Notes: generated by a model from the letters alone, not told the origin. A stretch of 64,000 nucleotides of DNA from CAVSRC01 sp963830205 (GCA_963830205.1 CAWHLP010000041.1:186001-250000), one strand, 5' to 3'; counted from the first letter of the stretch, positions 39,245-47,959 are shown. A program made the numbers and translations.

Positions 39245-40597
39245 ATGCGTAACCGTGACAACGCCTTCCGGTACCGCGTCCTGGGTCGTGCCGCCTTTGT
39301 CGTCGCCGCCGCCGGATTGGCCGCTTCCTGCAGCAACGCGACACGCTTCGGAGAGCCCTTCTTCACCGGCTCGACGGAGAACCAGCGCGAGATCATCGGC
39401 CAGGCCGATGCGCAGCCGATGCCGGGGATCCCGGCGCCGTCCACCGCCGTCACCCGCTCCGAACTGCCGCCGCCTCCAATCGCCTCCGCGCCGATCTCTC
39501 CGGCCAGCTCCTCGGCTGACGCCGTCGCCATGGCCAACGGCAATTACGGCTGGTCCGCCGTCGGCGGCCAGGTGATCACGGTGAGGGCCGGCCAGACGCT
39601 GGATTCGCTCGCCGCCCAGTATGGCGTGCCGCAGGAGCAGCTTCTCGCCGCCAACCAGTTCCGCAGTCCCGCCGAAGTCCGCACCGGTCGCATCATCGTC
39701 ATTCCGCACCGCGTCGCGCTCGCCCCCGATGCCGCCGTCAGGCCGACGCCGGTGAGCTACGCCCCGCCCGCCGCCCATACGCCGGCGCCGGAGACCGGCG
39801 CCGCGACCCATACGGTGGTTGCCGGCGACACGCTCTATTCGATCTCGCGCCGCTACGGCACCACGGTGAGCGCGCTCGTCGCCCTCAACGGCCTGCCCTC
39901 GGCCGAGGCGATCCACGTCGGCCAGACGCTGAGGATCAATGGCAGCGCCGGCCACGCGACCATCGCCTCCGCGGCCCCAGCCAGGCCGGCGGCCACGCCG
40001 ACCACCATCCCGGGGGCGCAGCCGACCCGCGTCGCTTCGCTCGATCCCAAGGTCAAAATCCCGGCGCAGCCCGCTGCAGTGGAGCCGCCGATGGCCTCCA
40101 CCGCCGGCGCCCCAACGGTTCCGTCCGTGCCCACGGTTCCCGTGATCAAGGGCGGCAGCAACGACACCGCCGCCGCCGGCGCGGCCATCGACCAGGCGGC
40201 CGATTCCGGCTCCGCCACCGGCACCGAGTTCCGCTGGCCGGTGCGCGGCCGCATCATCGCCGGCTTCGGCACCAAGCCGAACGGCGAGAAGAACGACGGC
40301 ATCAACCTCGCGGTTCCCGAAGGCACCGCCGTCAAGGCGGCCGAGGCCGGCACCGTGATCTATTCCGGCAACGAGCTGGAAGGCTACGGCAACCTGGTCC
40401 TCATCCGTCATGCCGACGGCTGGGTGTCGGCCTACGCCAACAACAAGGACCTGGCCGTGAAGCGCGGCGACAAGGTCTACCGCGGTGAAGTGGTCGCCCA
40501 TGCCGGCATGACCGGCGCCGTGTCCTCGCCGCAGGTCCACTTCGAGCTGCGCAAGGGCGCCAAGCCGGTGAACCCGCTCGATTACCTCGCCACCTGA
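39245..40597 (+). CDS. nlpD: NlpD-like LysM/LytM lipoprotein (degenerate M23)
   Basis: 450 residues. Lipoprotein signal peptide with lipobox LAASC, two LysM domains (about 109-154, ITVRAGQTLDSLAAQYG; and 188-233, HTVVAGDTLYSISRRYG), a Pro/Ala linker, and a C-terminal LytM/M23 domain (329-447). The zinc site is incomplete: KNDGINLAV replaces the usual HxGxD, while HFELR is present. It is therefore probably a non-catalytic activator of amidases, like NlpD/EnvC, acting in septum splitting. Follows surE-pcm as in many proteobacteria. Confidence 0.88.
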   Translation: MRNRDNAFRYRVLGRAAFVVAAAGLAASCSNATRFGEPFFTGSTENQREIIGQADAQPMPGIPAPSTAVTRSELPPPPIASAPISPASSSADAVAMANGNYGWSAVGGQVITVRAGQTLDSLAAQYGVPQEQLLAANQFRSPAEVRTGRIIVIPHRVALAPDAAVRPTPVSYAPPAAHTPAPETGAATHTVVAGDTLYSISRRYGTTVSALVALNGLPSAEAIHVGQTLRINGSAGHATIASAAPARPAATPTTIPGAQPTRVASLDPKVKIPAQPAAVEPPMASTAGAPTVPSVPTVPVIKGGSNDTAAAGAAIDQAADSGSATGTEFRWPVRGRIIAGFGTKPNGEKNDGINLAVPEGTAVKAAEAGTVIYSGNELEGYGNLVLIRHADGWVSAYANNKDLAVKRGDKVYRGEVVAHAGMTGAVSSPQVHFELRKGAKPVNPLDYLAT

Positions 40598-40656
40598 TCC
40601 GTGGCGAAGCTAGCCGATTTGATCACCGTCTGACCTCCAATCGAGACGCTGATCAA

Positions 40657-41547
40657 TCAGGCCTGGCGGGGCGACTCGTCCGCTAGGGCGACCCCAAGTC
40701 GCCCCGCCAGATCCTGAATGAACTGCCAGGCGACACGGCCCGACCGGGCACCGCGCGTCGTCGACCACTCCAAAGCCTCCGCCGCCAGCTTGTCCGCGTC
40801 GATCGTCAGCCCGTAGTGCGCCACGTAGCCGCTGACCATCGCCAGATATTCGTCCTGGCTGCATCGGTGGAAGCCGAGCCACAGGCCGAAGCGGTCGGAC
40901 AGCGACACCTTCTCCTCCACCGCCTCGTGCGGGTTGATCGCGGTCGAGCGCTCGTTCTCCATCATGTCGCGCGGCAGCAGATGGCGGCGGTTGGAGGTGG
41001 CGTAGAAGACGACATTCGCCGGCCGCCCCTCGATGCCGCCCTCCAGCGCCGCCTTCAGCGACTTGTAGGAGGTGTCGTCGCCGTCGAAGGAGAGATCGTC
41101 GCAGAACAGGATGAAGCGGTGCGGCGCCTCGCGCACGAGCGTCATCAGGTCGGGCAGCGTCTCGATGTCCTCGCGGTGGATCTCGATGAGCTTGAGCGGC
41201 CGCTCCGGGTCGGCGGCGTTGAGGCCGGCATGGACCGCCTTGACCAGCGAACTCTTGCCCATGCCGCGTGCCCCCCAGAGCAGGGCATTGTTGGCCGGCA
41301 GCCCGCGCTGGAAGCGCTCGGTGTTGTCCACCAGGATGTCGCGCAGCCGGTCGATGCCCTTGAGCAGGCCGATCTCCACCCGGTTCACCCGGGTGACCGG
41401 TTGCAGGCTGCGGCTTGACGCCGCCCAGACAAAGGCGTCCGCAGCGGCGAAATCGGGCCGCGCCGGGGCAGGCGGCACCGCCCGCTCGATCAGCCGGAGG
41501 AGCTGGTCGAGACGGTCGGCGATATCGTTCAGGTCCTTGTTCGACAA
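40657..41547 (-). CDS. DUF815-family AAA ATPase
   Basis: 296 residues of the DUF815 (PF05673) P-loop ATPases. Walker A GARGMGKSSLVKA, Walker B-like RFILFCDDLSFDGDD, and FYATSNRRHLLPRDMMENE (sensor region) are all visible. Function unknown; widely conserved in Rhizobiales next to yajC, as here. It is convergent with the nlpD-like gene and divergent from yajC over 183 bp. Confidence 0.9.
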   Translation of the reverse strand: MSNKDLNDIADRLDQLLRLIERAVPPAPARPDFAAADAFVWAASSRSLQPVTRVNRVEIGLLKGIDRLRDILVDNTERFQRGLPANNALLWGARGMGKSSLVKAVHAGLNAADPERPLKLIEIHREDIETLPDLMTLVREAPHRFILFCDDLSFDGDDTSYKSLKAALEGGIEGRPANVVFYATSNRRHLLPRDMMENERSTAINPHEAVEEKVSLSDRFGLWLGFHRCSQDEYLAMVSGYVAHYGLTIDADKLAAEALEWSTTRGARSGRVAWQFIQDLAGRLGVALADESPRQA

Positions 41548-41652
41548 GGAGAATCCTCCGGCGGCCGGGGACAGTGGACGGGCGGCAGGGTTAGCATGGC
41601 GCCCGCCCGGCCGCCAAGCGGTGCAATTCGGTCGCGGCCGTTCCTATATCGT

Positions 41653-41680
41653 TTGCAATGGGATGCCACCCCGGTATAGT
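41653..41680 (+). promoter_or_regulatory. Predicted sigma-70-type promoter of yajC-secDF
   Basis: TTGCAA at 41653-41658 and TATAGT at 41675-41680 are separated by 16 bp, close to the housekeeping consensus. The expected transcription start is near 41687, and a clear ribosome-binding site (CAGGAG) precedes the yajC ATG at 41731. Confidence 0.6.
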
Positions 41681-41730
41681 CCGCGCCGTTTCGGGCCGGT
41701 CCGTCAGCCGCCGAAGACAGGAGTTGTGCA

Positions 41731-42075
41731 ATGTCCTTTGTAACCCAGGCCTATGCGGCGACGTCGTCGACGCCGGACGCCGGATTTCTGGGCGGGCCGA
41801 TCGGAAGTCTGCTGCCGATCGTCCTGATTTTCGTCATCATGTACTTCCTTATTCTGCGTCCGCAGCAGCAGAGGCAGCGCCAGCACCGTGAGATGATCGC
41901 CAACGTCCGCCGCGGCGACACCATCGTCACCTCGGGCGGGCTCATCGGCAAGGTCGCCAAGGTGGACGAGGGCGAGATCCAGATCGAGATCGCCGACGAC
42001 ATCAGGGTGCGCATCGCGCGCAGCATGGTTGCCGAGGTTCGCGCCAAGGGCGAGCCGGTGAAGGAAAGCGGCTGA
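41731..42075 (+). CDS. yajC: Preprotein translocase subunit YajC
   Basis: 114-residue single-span membrane protein that associates with SecDF. One helix (LLPIVLIFVIMYFLILRPQQ) followed by the conserved RPQQQRQRQHREMIANVRRGD and TSGGLIGKVAKV stretch. First gene of the yajC-secD-secF operon, with a good promoter and ribosome-binding site. Full length. Confidence 0.95.
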   Translation: MSFVTQAYAATSSTPDAGFLGGPIGSLLPIVLIFVIMYFLILRPQQQRQRQHREMIANVRRGDTIVTSGGLIGKVAKVDEGEIQIEIADDIRVRIARSMVAEVRAKGEPVKESG

Positions 42076-42113
42076 GGCGGCGAATCGACTGATGTGCGTC
42101 CGGACCTGATTGC

Positions 42114-43724
42114 ATGCTGCAAATTTCCCGCTGGAAGATTGTCCTGACCTTGCTGGTCGTCCTGGTGGCGATCATCATAGACATTCCCAACATGTTTTCG
42201 GCCGCGAGCGTGGCCAAATGGCCGAGCTGGCTGCCGCATCAGCAGGTGGTCCTCGGCCTCGACCTGCAGGGCGGCGCCTATCTGCTCTACGAGGTCGACA
42301 AGACCGACTACATGCAGAAGCGCCTGCGCACGCTGGTCGGCGACATCCGCAAGGCGATGCTCGAGGATCCGCGCATCGGCTACACCGGCCTCGGCATCCA
42401 GGGCGACGCCGTGCAGTTGCGCATACGCGATCTCAGCCAGATCGACGAGGCGAAGAAGCGTCTCGACGCGCTGCGCAATCCGCTCAACACCAACATCATC
42501 GGCGGCGCCACCGTCTACGAGTTCGATCTCTCGGTCGCCGACAACGGCCTGGCCCGCTTCAGCTACGACGACAACGGCCTGGCCCAGCGCGTGCGCGGCA
42601 TCGTCCAGCAGTCGATCGAGGTGATCAACCGGCGCATCAACCAACTCGGCACCACCGAGCCGTCGATCGCACGCCAGGGCAACGACCGCATCCTGGTCGA
42701 GGCGCCGGGCTTGGGCGATCCGGCCCGCCTGAAATCGCTGGTCGGCAAGACCGCCCAGCTCACCTTCCATCTGGTCAAGTCGGCGCTGACCACGGAGCAG
42801 GCGGCCTCGCAGCCGGTGCCGCCCGGCTCGCTCGAGTTCCCCTCCGAGGAGGACCCGAACACCGTCTACGTGGTCGAAGACACGGCGCTGATGACCGGCG
42901 AGGACCTGGTCGACGCCCAGGCCGGCTTCGACAGCCGCACCAACTTGCCGGTGGTCAATTTCCGCCTGTCGGCCTCGGGCGGGCGCATCTTTGGCGAGGT
43001 CACCGCCAAGAACGTCGGGCGGCCGTTCGCCATCGTTCTCGACAACAAGGTGATCTCGGCCCCGGTGATCCAGACCCCGATCCTCGGCGGCTCGGGCCAG
43101 ATCAGCGGCCATTTCAGCGTGCAGACCGCCAACGACCTGGCCATCCTGCTGCGCGCCGGCTCGCTGCCCGCCAAGCTCAACATCGTCGAGGAGCGCACCG
43201 TCGGCCCCGGCCTCGGCGCCGACTCGATCCGCGCCGGCAAGATCGCGGCGGTGATCGGCACGATCTTCGTGGTCCTCTTCATGTTCGCCACCTACGGCTT
43301 CTTCGGCCTCATCGCCAACGTCGCGGTGCTGTTCAACGTGGCGATGATCTTCGCGGTGCTGACCCTGCTCGGCGCGACGCTGACGCTGCCCGGCATCGCC
43401 GGCATCGTGCTGACCATCGGCATGGCGGTCGACTCCAACGTGCTCATCTACGAGCGCATCCGTGAGGAGTTCCGCAACGGCCGCACCGCCATCGCCTCGA
43501 TCGACGTCGGTTTCCAGCGCGCCTTGGGCACCATCCTCGACGCCAACATCACCACCATGATCTCGGCCCTGGTGCTCATGCAGCTCGGCACCGGCCCGAT
43601 CCGCGGCTTCGCCATCACCAACGCCATCGGCATCGTCACCACGGTCTTCACCGCCTTCACCTTCACGCGGATGATCGTCTCGATGTGGGTGGCGTGGCGG
43701 CGGCCAAACCGGATCGACCTCTAG
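42114..43724 (+). CDS. secD: Protein translocase subunit SecD
   Basis: RND-type subunit that uses the proton gradient to pull exported proteins through SecYEG. 536 residues: N-terminal helix, LGLDLQGGAYLLYEV (D1 motif), large periplasmic domain, and a five-helix bundle with GIAGIVLTIGMAVDSNVLIY and ERIREEFRNG. Separate secD and secF genes, as usual in Rhizobiales. Confidence 0.96.
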   Translation: MLQISRWKIVLTLLVVLVAIIIDIPNMFSAASVAKWPSWLPHQQVVLGLDLQGGAYLLYEVDKTDYMQKRLRTLVGDIRKAMLEDPRIGYTGLGIQGDAVQLRIRDLSQIDEAKKRLDALRNPLNTNIIGGATVYEFDLSVADNGLARFSYDDNGLAQRVRGIVQQSIEVINRRINQLGTTEPSIARQGNDRILVEAPGLGDPARLKSLVGKTAQLTFHLVKSALTTEQAASQPVPPGSLEFPSEEDPNTVYVVEDTALMTGEDLVDAQAGFDSRTNLPVVNFRLSASGGRIFGEVTAKNVGRPFAIVLDNKVISAPVIQTPILGGSGQISGHFSVQTANDLAILLRAGSLPAKLNIVEERTVGPGLGADSIRAGKIAAVIGTIFVVLFMFATYGFFGLIANVAVLFNVAMIFAVLTLLGATLTLPGIAGIVLTIGMAVDSNVLIYERIREEFRNGRTAIASIDVGFQRALGTILDANITTMISALVLMQLGTGPIRGFAITNAIGIVTTVFTAFTFTRMIVSMWVAWRRPNRIDL

Positions 43725-43752
43725 GGTCGCGGGGCGGTAAGGAGCCAATCGC

Positions 43753-44712
43753 ATGCGCAAGTTCCGGTTCATCCCCGACAACACCAAGATCGGCTTCATG
43801 CGGCTGTGGCGGATCAACTTCCCGGCCACGCTGATCCTGTCGATTCTGTCGCTGACGGCCTTCCTCACCATCGGCCCGAACTACGGCATCGATTTCCGCG
43901 GCGGCACGCTGATCGAGATCAAGCCGCTCGGTGTCTACGACCTTGCCAACATCCGCACCAAGGTCGGCTCGCTCGATCTCGGCGACGTGCAGGTCACCGA
44001 GGTGAGCGACGTCAGCGCCGTGAAGACGGTGCTGATCAGGGTCGAGCAGCAGAAGGGCGGCGAGGCCGCCCAGCAGGCGGCCGTCACCAAGATGCGCGAC
44101 GCCTTCGGCGACACGGTGGAGTTCCGGCGCATCGAAAGCGTCGGCCCGAGCGTGTCGAGCGAGCTTGCCTCTGCCGCCACGATTGCCCTCCTGGTCACCA
44201 TGCTGGCGATCCTCGCCTACATCTGGTTCCGCTTCGAATGGCAGTTCGCCATCGGCGCGATCATCGCGACCAGCCACGATGTGTTCATGACGCTCGGATT
44301 CTTTGTCGTGTCGCAGGTGGATTTCAGCCTGTCGAGCGTCGCCGCCATCCTCACCATCGTCGGCTATTCGCTCAACGACACCGTCGTCGTCTACGACCGC
44401 ATTCGCGAGAACCTGCGCAAATACAAGAAGATGACGATCCCGGAGCTGATCGACCGCTCGATCAACGAGATGCTGGCGCGCACCACGCTCACCTCGATGA
44501 CGACGTTCCTGGCGCTCCTGGCGCTGTTCATCTTCGGCGGCGAGGTCATCCGCTCGTTCGTTGCCGCCATGCTGTTCGGCGTCGTCGTCGGCACCTATTC
44601 GTCGATCTACATCGCCGCGCCGGTGCTGATCTTCTTCAAGCTCAGGCCGGGCGGACCGAGCAAGGAAGAGCCGGAGGGCGGCAAGACCGCCGAGGCGGCC
44701 GGGAGCGCCTAG
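43753..44712 (+). CDS. secF: Protein translocase subunit SecF
   Basis: Partner of SecD. 319 residues: FLTIGPNYGIDFRGGTLIEI (conserved periplasmic motif), six helices, and VGYSLNDTVVVYDRIRENLR. The C-terminal tail is charged and Pro/Gly-rich. Begins 28 bp after secD with TAAGGAG upstream. Confidence 0.96.
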   Translation: MRKFRFIPDNTKIGFMRLWRINFPATLILSILSLTAFLTIGPNYGIDFRGGTLIEIKPLGVYDLANIRTKVGSLDLGDVQVTEVSDVSAVKTVLIRVEQQKGGEAAQQAAVTKMRDAFGDTVEFRRIESVGPSVSSELASAATIALLVTMLAILAYIWFRFEWQFAIGAIIATSHDVFMTLGFFVVSQVDFSLSSVAAILTIVGYSLNDTVVVYDRIRENLRKYKKMTIPELIDRSINEMLARTTLTSMTTFLALLALFIFGGEVIRSFVAAMLFGVVVGTYSSIYIAAPVLIFFKLRPGGPSKEEPEGGKTAEAAGSA

Positions 44713-44716
44713 CGCC

Positions 44717-45106
44717 ATGCCCGCGGGCGTCGTCATCCGCGCCGCCCACTATCCCGGTCGCGCTCCGATCGAGAGCTATGGCAATGGCGGCTTCCGCTTT
44801 GCCGCCATGTCGCACCGCGGCTCGCTCCTCTGCCTGCCGAGCGGCATCTACGGCTGGCAGGCGCCGCCGCCCGCCGCACTCGACGCCGCGAGCCTGGACC
44901 AGGTCTTCGCCGAGGCCGGCGCCATCCAGATCCTGCTCGTCGGTACCGGCGCCGACATCGTGCCGCTGTCCGGCGCGCTCAGGCAGCGCTGCCGCGAGGC
45001 CGGCATCGTCACCGAGCCGATGTCGACCGGCGCGGCGGTGCGCACCTACAACGTCCTGCTCGCCGAGGAGCGGGCGGTCGCGGCGGCGCTGATTGCCGTG
45101 GACTGA
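44717..45106 (+). CDS. Mth938/NDUFAF3-like protein
   Basis: 129 residues of the Mth938 domain (DUF498) family: YGNGGFRFAAMSHRGSLLCL and LVGTGADIVPLSGALRQRC. The mitochondrial relative NDUFAF3 is a complex I assembly factor; bacterial function is unknown. Starts 4 bp after secF and is followed by a squalene/phytoene-synthase-like gene, the relative of another complex I assembly factor (NDUFAF6), a conserved and telling pairing. Confidence 0.85.
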   Translation: MPAGVVIRAAHYPGRAPIESYGNGGFRFAAMSHRGSLLCLPSGIYGWQAPPPAALDAASLDQVFAEAGAIQILLVGTGADIVPLSGALRQRCREAGIVTEPMSTGAAVRTYNVLLAEERAVAAALIAVD

Positions 45107-45135
45107 GGCCGGCGCCCGGGCCATATCTGTCGGCC

Positions 45136-45960
45136 ATGGACGTCTACGAGCACTGCGCCCGCACGGTGCGCGAACGCGACCGCGATCGCTACATCGCCGA
45201 CCTGTTCGCGCCGACGGCCCAGCGCAAGCACCTGTTCGCGCTCCACGCCTTCAGCATCGAGGTGGCGCGCATCCGCGACACGGTGAGCGATCCGACTCTG
45301 GGCGAGATCCGGCTGCAATGGTGGCGGGACGCGCTCACCACCGGCGGCGGCGGTCATCCGGTCGCCACCGCGCTGATCGAGACCATCCGCGCCTTCGCCC
45401 TGCCGGTCGCCGGTTTCGAGGGCCTGATCGACGCGCGGGTGTTCGACCTCTATGACGACCAGATGCCTTCCCAGAGGGACCTTGAAGGCTATGCCGGGGA
45501 GACCACCTCGGCGCTGATCCAGCTTGCCGCGATCGTGCTTGCCGGCGGCCACGACCCGCGCGTCGCCACGGCTGCCGGCCATGCCGGGGTCGCCTATGCC
45601 ATGACCGGGCTGATGCGCGCGCTCCCCATCCACGCCGCCCGCGGCCAGTGCTACCTGCCGGCCGATATCGCCGCCGCCCACGGCTTCGACCGCAAGGCGC
45701 TGGCCAAGGGGCAGGCAACACCGGAACTGCTGTCGATGCTCGCGGACCTCCGCCGGGTTGCGCGCAACCATCTGGCTTTGGCCATGCCCGAGATTGCCAA
45801 CCTGCCCCAGACGCTGAAACCGGCGTTCCTGCCGGTGGCGCTGGTCGGCCCGCTGCTCGACCGCATGGACAGGCCCGACTACGACCCGTTTTCTGGTCGC
45901 GTCGATCTCACGCCGCTGAGACGCCAGTGGATCATCTGGCGCGCCGCGCGCCGCTGGTAG
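45136..45960 (+). CDS. Squalene/phytoene synthase family protein (NDUFAF6-like)
   Basis: 274 residues of the squalene/phytoene synthase superfamily. It has the IRDTVSDPTLGEIRLQWWRD stretch but the two Asp-rich catalytic motifs are weak (YDDQMPSQRDLEGY; no second DxxxD), so it may not be a true carotenoid or hopanoid enzyme. It matches better the NDUFAF6-like group, proposed in complex I assembly, and lies next to an NDUFAF3-like gene. No carotenoid or hopanoid genes are nearby. Confidence 0.8.
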   Translation: MDVYEHCARTVRERDRDRYIADLFAPTAQRKHLFALHAFSIEVARIRDTVSDPTLGEIRLQWWRDALTTGGGGHPVATALIETIRAFALPVAGFEGLIDARVFDLYDDQMPSQRDLEGYAGETTSALIQLAAIVLAGGHDPRVATAAGHAGVAYAMTGLMRALPIHAARGQCYLPADIAAAHGFDRKALAKGQATPELLSMLADLRRVARNHLALAMPEIANLPQTLKPAFLPVALVGPLLDRMDRPDYDPFSGRVDLTPLRRQWIIWRAARRW

Positions 45961-47364
45961 CTACTCGGCCGCGTCTGCGGCGGGGCCGGCGAGCCACCGG
46001 TCGATGTCGGCAAGCGCGCGGGCGGCGATCGCCTGGCGCTTGGCCTTGCCATGTTCCGGACCTTTCAGTTTGCGACCCGGCTCCGGCGTCATCTGGATGT
46101 CGGGGAACAAGCCGAAATTGACGTTCATCGGCTGGAAGGAGCGCTTGCCGGGCTCGTCGTCGGAAGAGAGATGCCCGCCGGTGATGTGGCCGAGGATGGC
46201 GCCGAAGGCAGTGGTCGGCGGTGGCGGCACGATCACCTCGCCGAGCCGTTCGGCGGCAGCCATGCGCCCGGCCAAGAGCCCGATCGCGGCGGATTCGACA
46301 TAGCCCTCGCATCCGGTGATCTGGCCGGCGAAGCGCAGGCGGGGGGCCGCCTTTAGGCGAAGAATCCCATCCAATACCCTGGGCGAATTGAGAAACGTGT
46401 TGCGGTGCAGCCCGCCGAGCCGGGCGAACTGGGCATTGGCGAGGCCGGGGATCATGCGGAAGATGTCGGCCTGGATGGCGTAGCGCAGGCGCGTCTGGAA
46501 GCCGACCATGTTGTAGAGGGTGCCAAGCGCATTGTCCTGGCGGAGCTGGACGATGGCATGGGGCTTGACCGTGGGATTGCGCGGATTGGTCAGCCCGACC
46601 GGCTTCATCGGCCCGTGGCGCAGCGTTTCGCGGCCGCGCTCGGCCATCACCTCGATCGGCAGGCAGCCGTCGAAATAGGGGACCTTCTCCCAGTCGTGGT
46701 GCTTGTGCGGTTCGCCTGTGGTGAGCGCATCGACGAAGGCGTCATATTGGGCCTTGTCCATCGGGCAGTTGATGTAGTCGGCGCCACTGCCGCCGGGGCC
46801 AGCCTTGTCGTAGCGCGACTGGAACCAGGCGATGTCCATGTCGATCGAATCGAAGTGAACGATGGGCGCAATGGCATCGAAGAAGGCCAGCGCATCCTCG
46901 CCGGTCAGCTCCCGGATCGCCTCGGCGAGCGGGGCGGAGGTGAGCGGGCCGGTGGCGACGATGACGTTGTCCCAATCGGCCGGCGGCAGGCCGGCGACCT
47001 CGCCGCGTGAGACGGTCACCAGCGGCTCTGCGCCGAGCGCATGGGTGATGGCTTGGGAGAATCCCTCGCGGTCGACGGCAAGCGCCCCGCCGGCCGGTAC
47101 CTGATGGGCATCGGCGGTGCGCATGACGAGCGACCCGGCGCGGCGCAGCTCCTCATGCAGCAGGCCGACCGCGTTGTTGCGGGCATCGTCCGAGCGGAAG
47201 GAATTGGAGCAGACCAGCTCGGCCAGCCGGTCGGTCTTGTGGGCCTCGGTCAGCCGCTCTGGGCGCATTTCATGGAGGACCACCGGCACGCCGCGGCGGA
47301 CAAGCTGCCAAGCGGCCTCAGACCCGGCGAGGCCGCCGCCGATGACATGGACGGGTGCGATCAT
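45961..47364 (-). CDS. trmFO: Methylenetetrahydrofolate-tRNA-(uracil-54) methyltransferase
   Basis: Folate/FAD-dependent enzyme making 5-methyluridine at position 54 of tRNA. 467 residues. FAD site VIGGGLAGSEAAWQLVRRG, then LHEMRPERLTEAHKTDRLAE, ELVCSNSFRSDD with the catalytic-region cysteine, and ITGCEGYVESAAIGLLAGR with another conserved cysteine. Convergent with the preceding gene, with touching stop codons. Intact. Confidence 0.95.
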   Translation of the reverse strand: MIAPVHVIGGGLAGSEAAWQLVRRGVPVVLHEMRPERLTEAHKTDRLAELVCSNSFRSDDARNNAVGLLHEELRRAGSLVMRTADAHQVPAGGALAVDREGFSQAITHALGAEPLVTVSRGEVAGLPPADWDNVIVATGPLTSAPLAEAIRELTGEDALAFFDAIAPIVHFDSIDMDIAWFQSRYDKAGPGGSGADYINCPMDKAQYDAFVDALTTGEPHKHHDWEKVPYFDGCLPIEVMAERGRETLRHGPMKPVGLTNPRNPTVKPHAIVQLRQDNALGTLYNMVGFQTRLRYAIQADIFRMIPGLANAQFARLGGLHRNTFLNSPRVLDGILRLKAAPRLRFAGQITGCEGYVESAAIGLLAGRMAAAERLGEVIVPPPPTTAFGAILGHITGGHLSSDDEPGKRSFQPMNVNFGLFPDIQMTPEPGRKLKGPEHGKAKRQAIAARALADIDRWLAGPAADAAE

Positions 47365-47409
47365 GGGGCGCGACCCTAGTCTGGCGCCCCCACCGGTTCA
47401 ACGGCACCC

Positions 47410-47454
47410 GCAAAAATGAAAAACGCCCGCCGGGGAGGAAATCGGCGGGCGTTT
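47410..47454 (-). terminator. Intrinsic terminator of DUF1127/small-RNA transcript
   Basis: Perfect 12-bp stem (47421-47432 with 47443-47454) followed on the minus strand by TTTTTCATTTTTG. This is the strongest terminator in the window. On the plus strand it could also stop read-through towards the DUF1127 region. Confidence 0.85.
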
Positions 47455-47534
47455 CTCTAATGGACCGGTCGCGTGGGAGGACGCCGCACCGGTCCAGTTC
47501 GCTTCGGGGGAGGGAGGAGGATCCCCGAAGCGAA
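47421..47534 (-). ncRNA. Cuckoo/CcsR-like small RNA cluster in 3' region of DUF1127 gene
   Basis: Three consecutive hairpins read on the minus strand after the DUF1127 stop. Hairpin 1 (47534-47498): stem TTCGCTTCGGGG/CCCCGAAGCGAA with CCTCCTCCC in the loop. Hairpin 2 (47495-47462): stem GGACCGGT/ACCGGTCC, inner GCGT/ACGC, hexaloop CCTCCC. Hairpin 3 (47454-47421): stem AAACGCCCGCCG/CGGCGGGCGTTT, loop with CCTCCC, then a T-rich tail, so it is also the terminator. Loop anti-Shine-Dalgarno motifs in tandem hairpins behind a DUF1127 gene define the CcsR/cuckoo RNAs of Rhodobacter and other alphaproteobacteria, which are stress-induced. Confidence 0.85.
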
Positions 47535-47540
47535 TGCGAA

Positions 47541-47693
47541 CTACATGACGGCGGCCTTGCGGGCGATCGCCGGGATGTCCGCGGCGGAGATGCCGAGGTC
47601 GGCGAGGTCGCGGTTGGAAAGCCGCATCAGCTCGTTGTAGGTCTGGCGGTACTTGCGCCAGGCGCGGTAGGTGGTGACAATCCGGTTGTTCAT
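47541..47693 (-). CDS. DUF1127 small protein
   Basis: 50 residues: MNNRIVTTYRAWRKYRQTYN, then ELMRLSNRDLADLGIS and a short end. This is the DUF1127 (YjiS-like) domain: an Arg-rich amphipathic helix followed by RELADLGI. In Rhodobacter the homologue CcaF1 is a small RNA-binding protein cotranscribed with CcsR small RNAs, and in Agrobacterium DUF1127 proteins affect phosphate and RNA metabolism. Here too hairpins with CCTCCC loops follow directly. Isolated transcription unit between trmFO and yjbQ. Confidence 0.88.
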   Translation of the reverse strand: MNNRIVTTYRAWRKYRQTYNELMRLSNRDLADLGISAADIPAIARKAAVM

Positions 47694-47767
47694 GGTCTTC
47701 GTGCCTCTAGCATTCCAAATCTCGTGTGGACGGCGACACGGAACTCACTGCCGTCCTTCGATGTGGA

Positions 47768-47796
47768 AGATAGGCGCATAGCTCGGCCATTTGCAG
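47768..47796 (-). promoter_or_regulatory. Possible RpoH-type promoter for DUF1127 gene
   Basis: On the minus strand CCTATCT (47774-47768) matches the CYTATNT -10 of alphaproteobacterial heat-shock sigma factors. The -35 at 17-18 bp upstream reads CTGC/TGCA instead of CTTG, so support is weak. It would give a leader of roughly 65 nt. Confidence 0.3.
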
Positions 47797-47959
47797 ACGC
47801 GAAATCGCATACCGGCTTTGCGCTTCATGCAACGCAGCACAATTCTGTCACACATATTGCGATGCAATAAACATGGCCCAAAACCGCAGAATCCCGATAG
47901 GTTCAGCCGTGATTCCGGTCCGCCGGGCGGTCAGGATTGCGGCACGAGTGTGACCACCA

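Noticed and set aside
45136..45960. Carotenoid phytoene synthase (crtB)
   Set aside because: Asp-rich motifs are weak and no other carotenoid or hopanoid genes are near; the neighbour fits an NDUFAF6-like role better.
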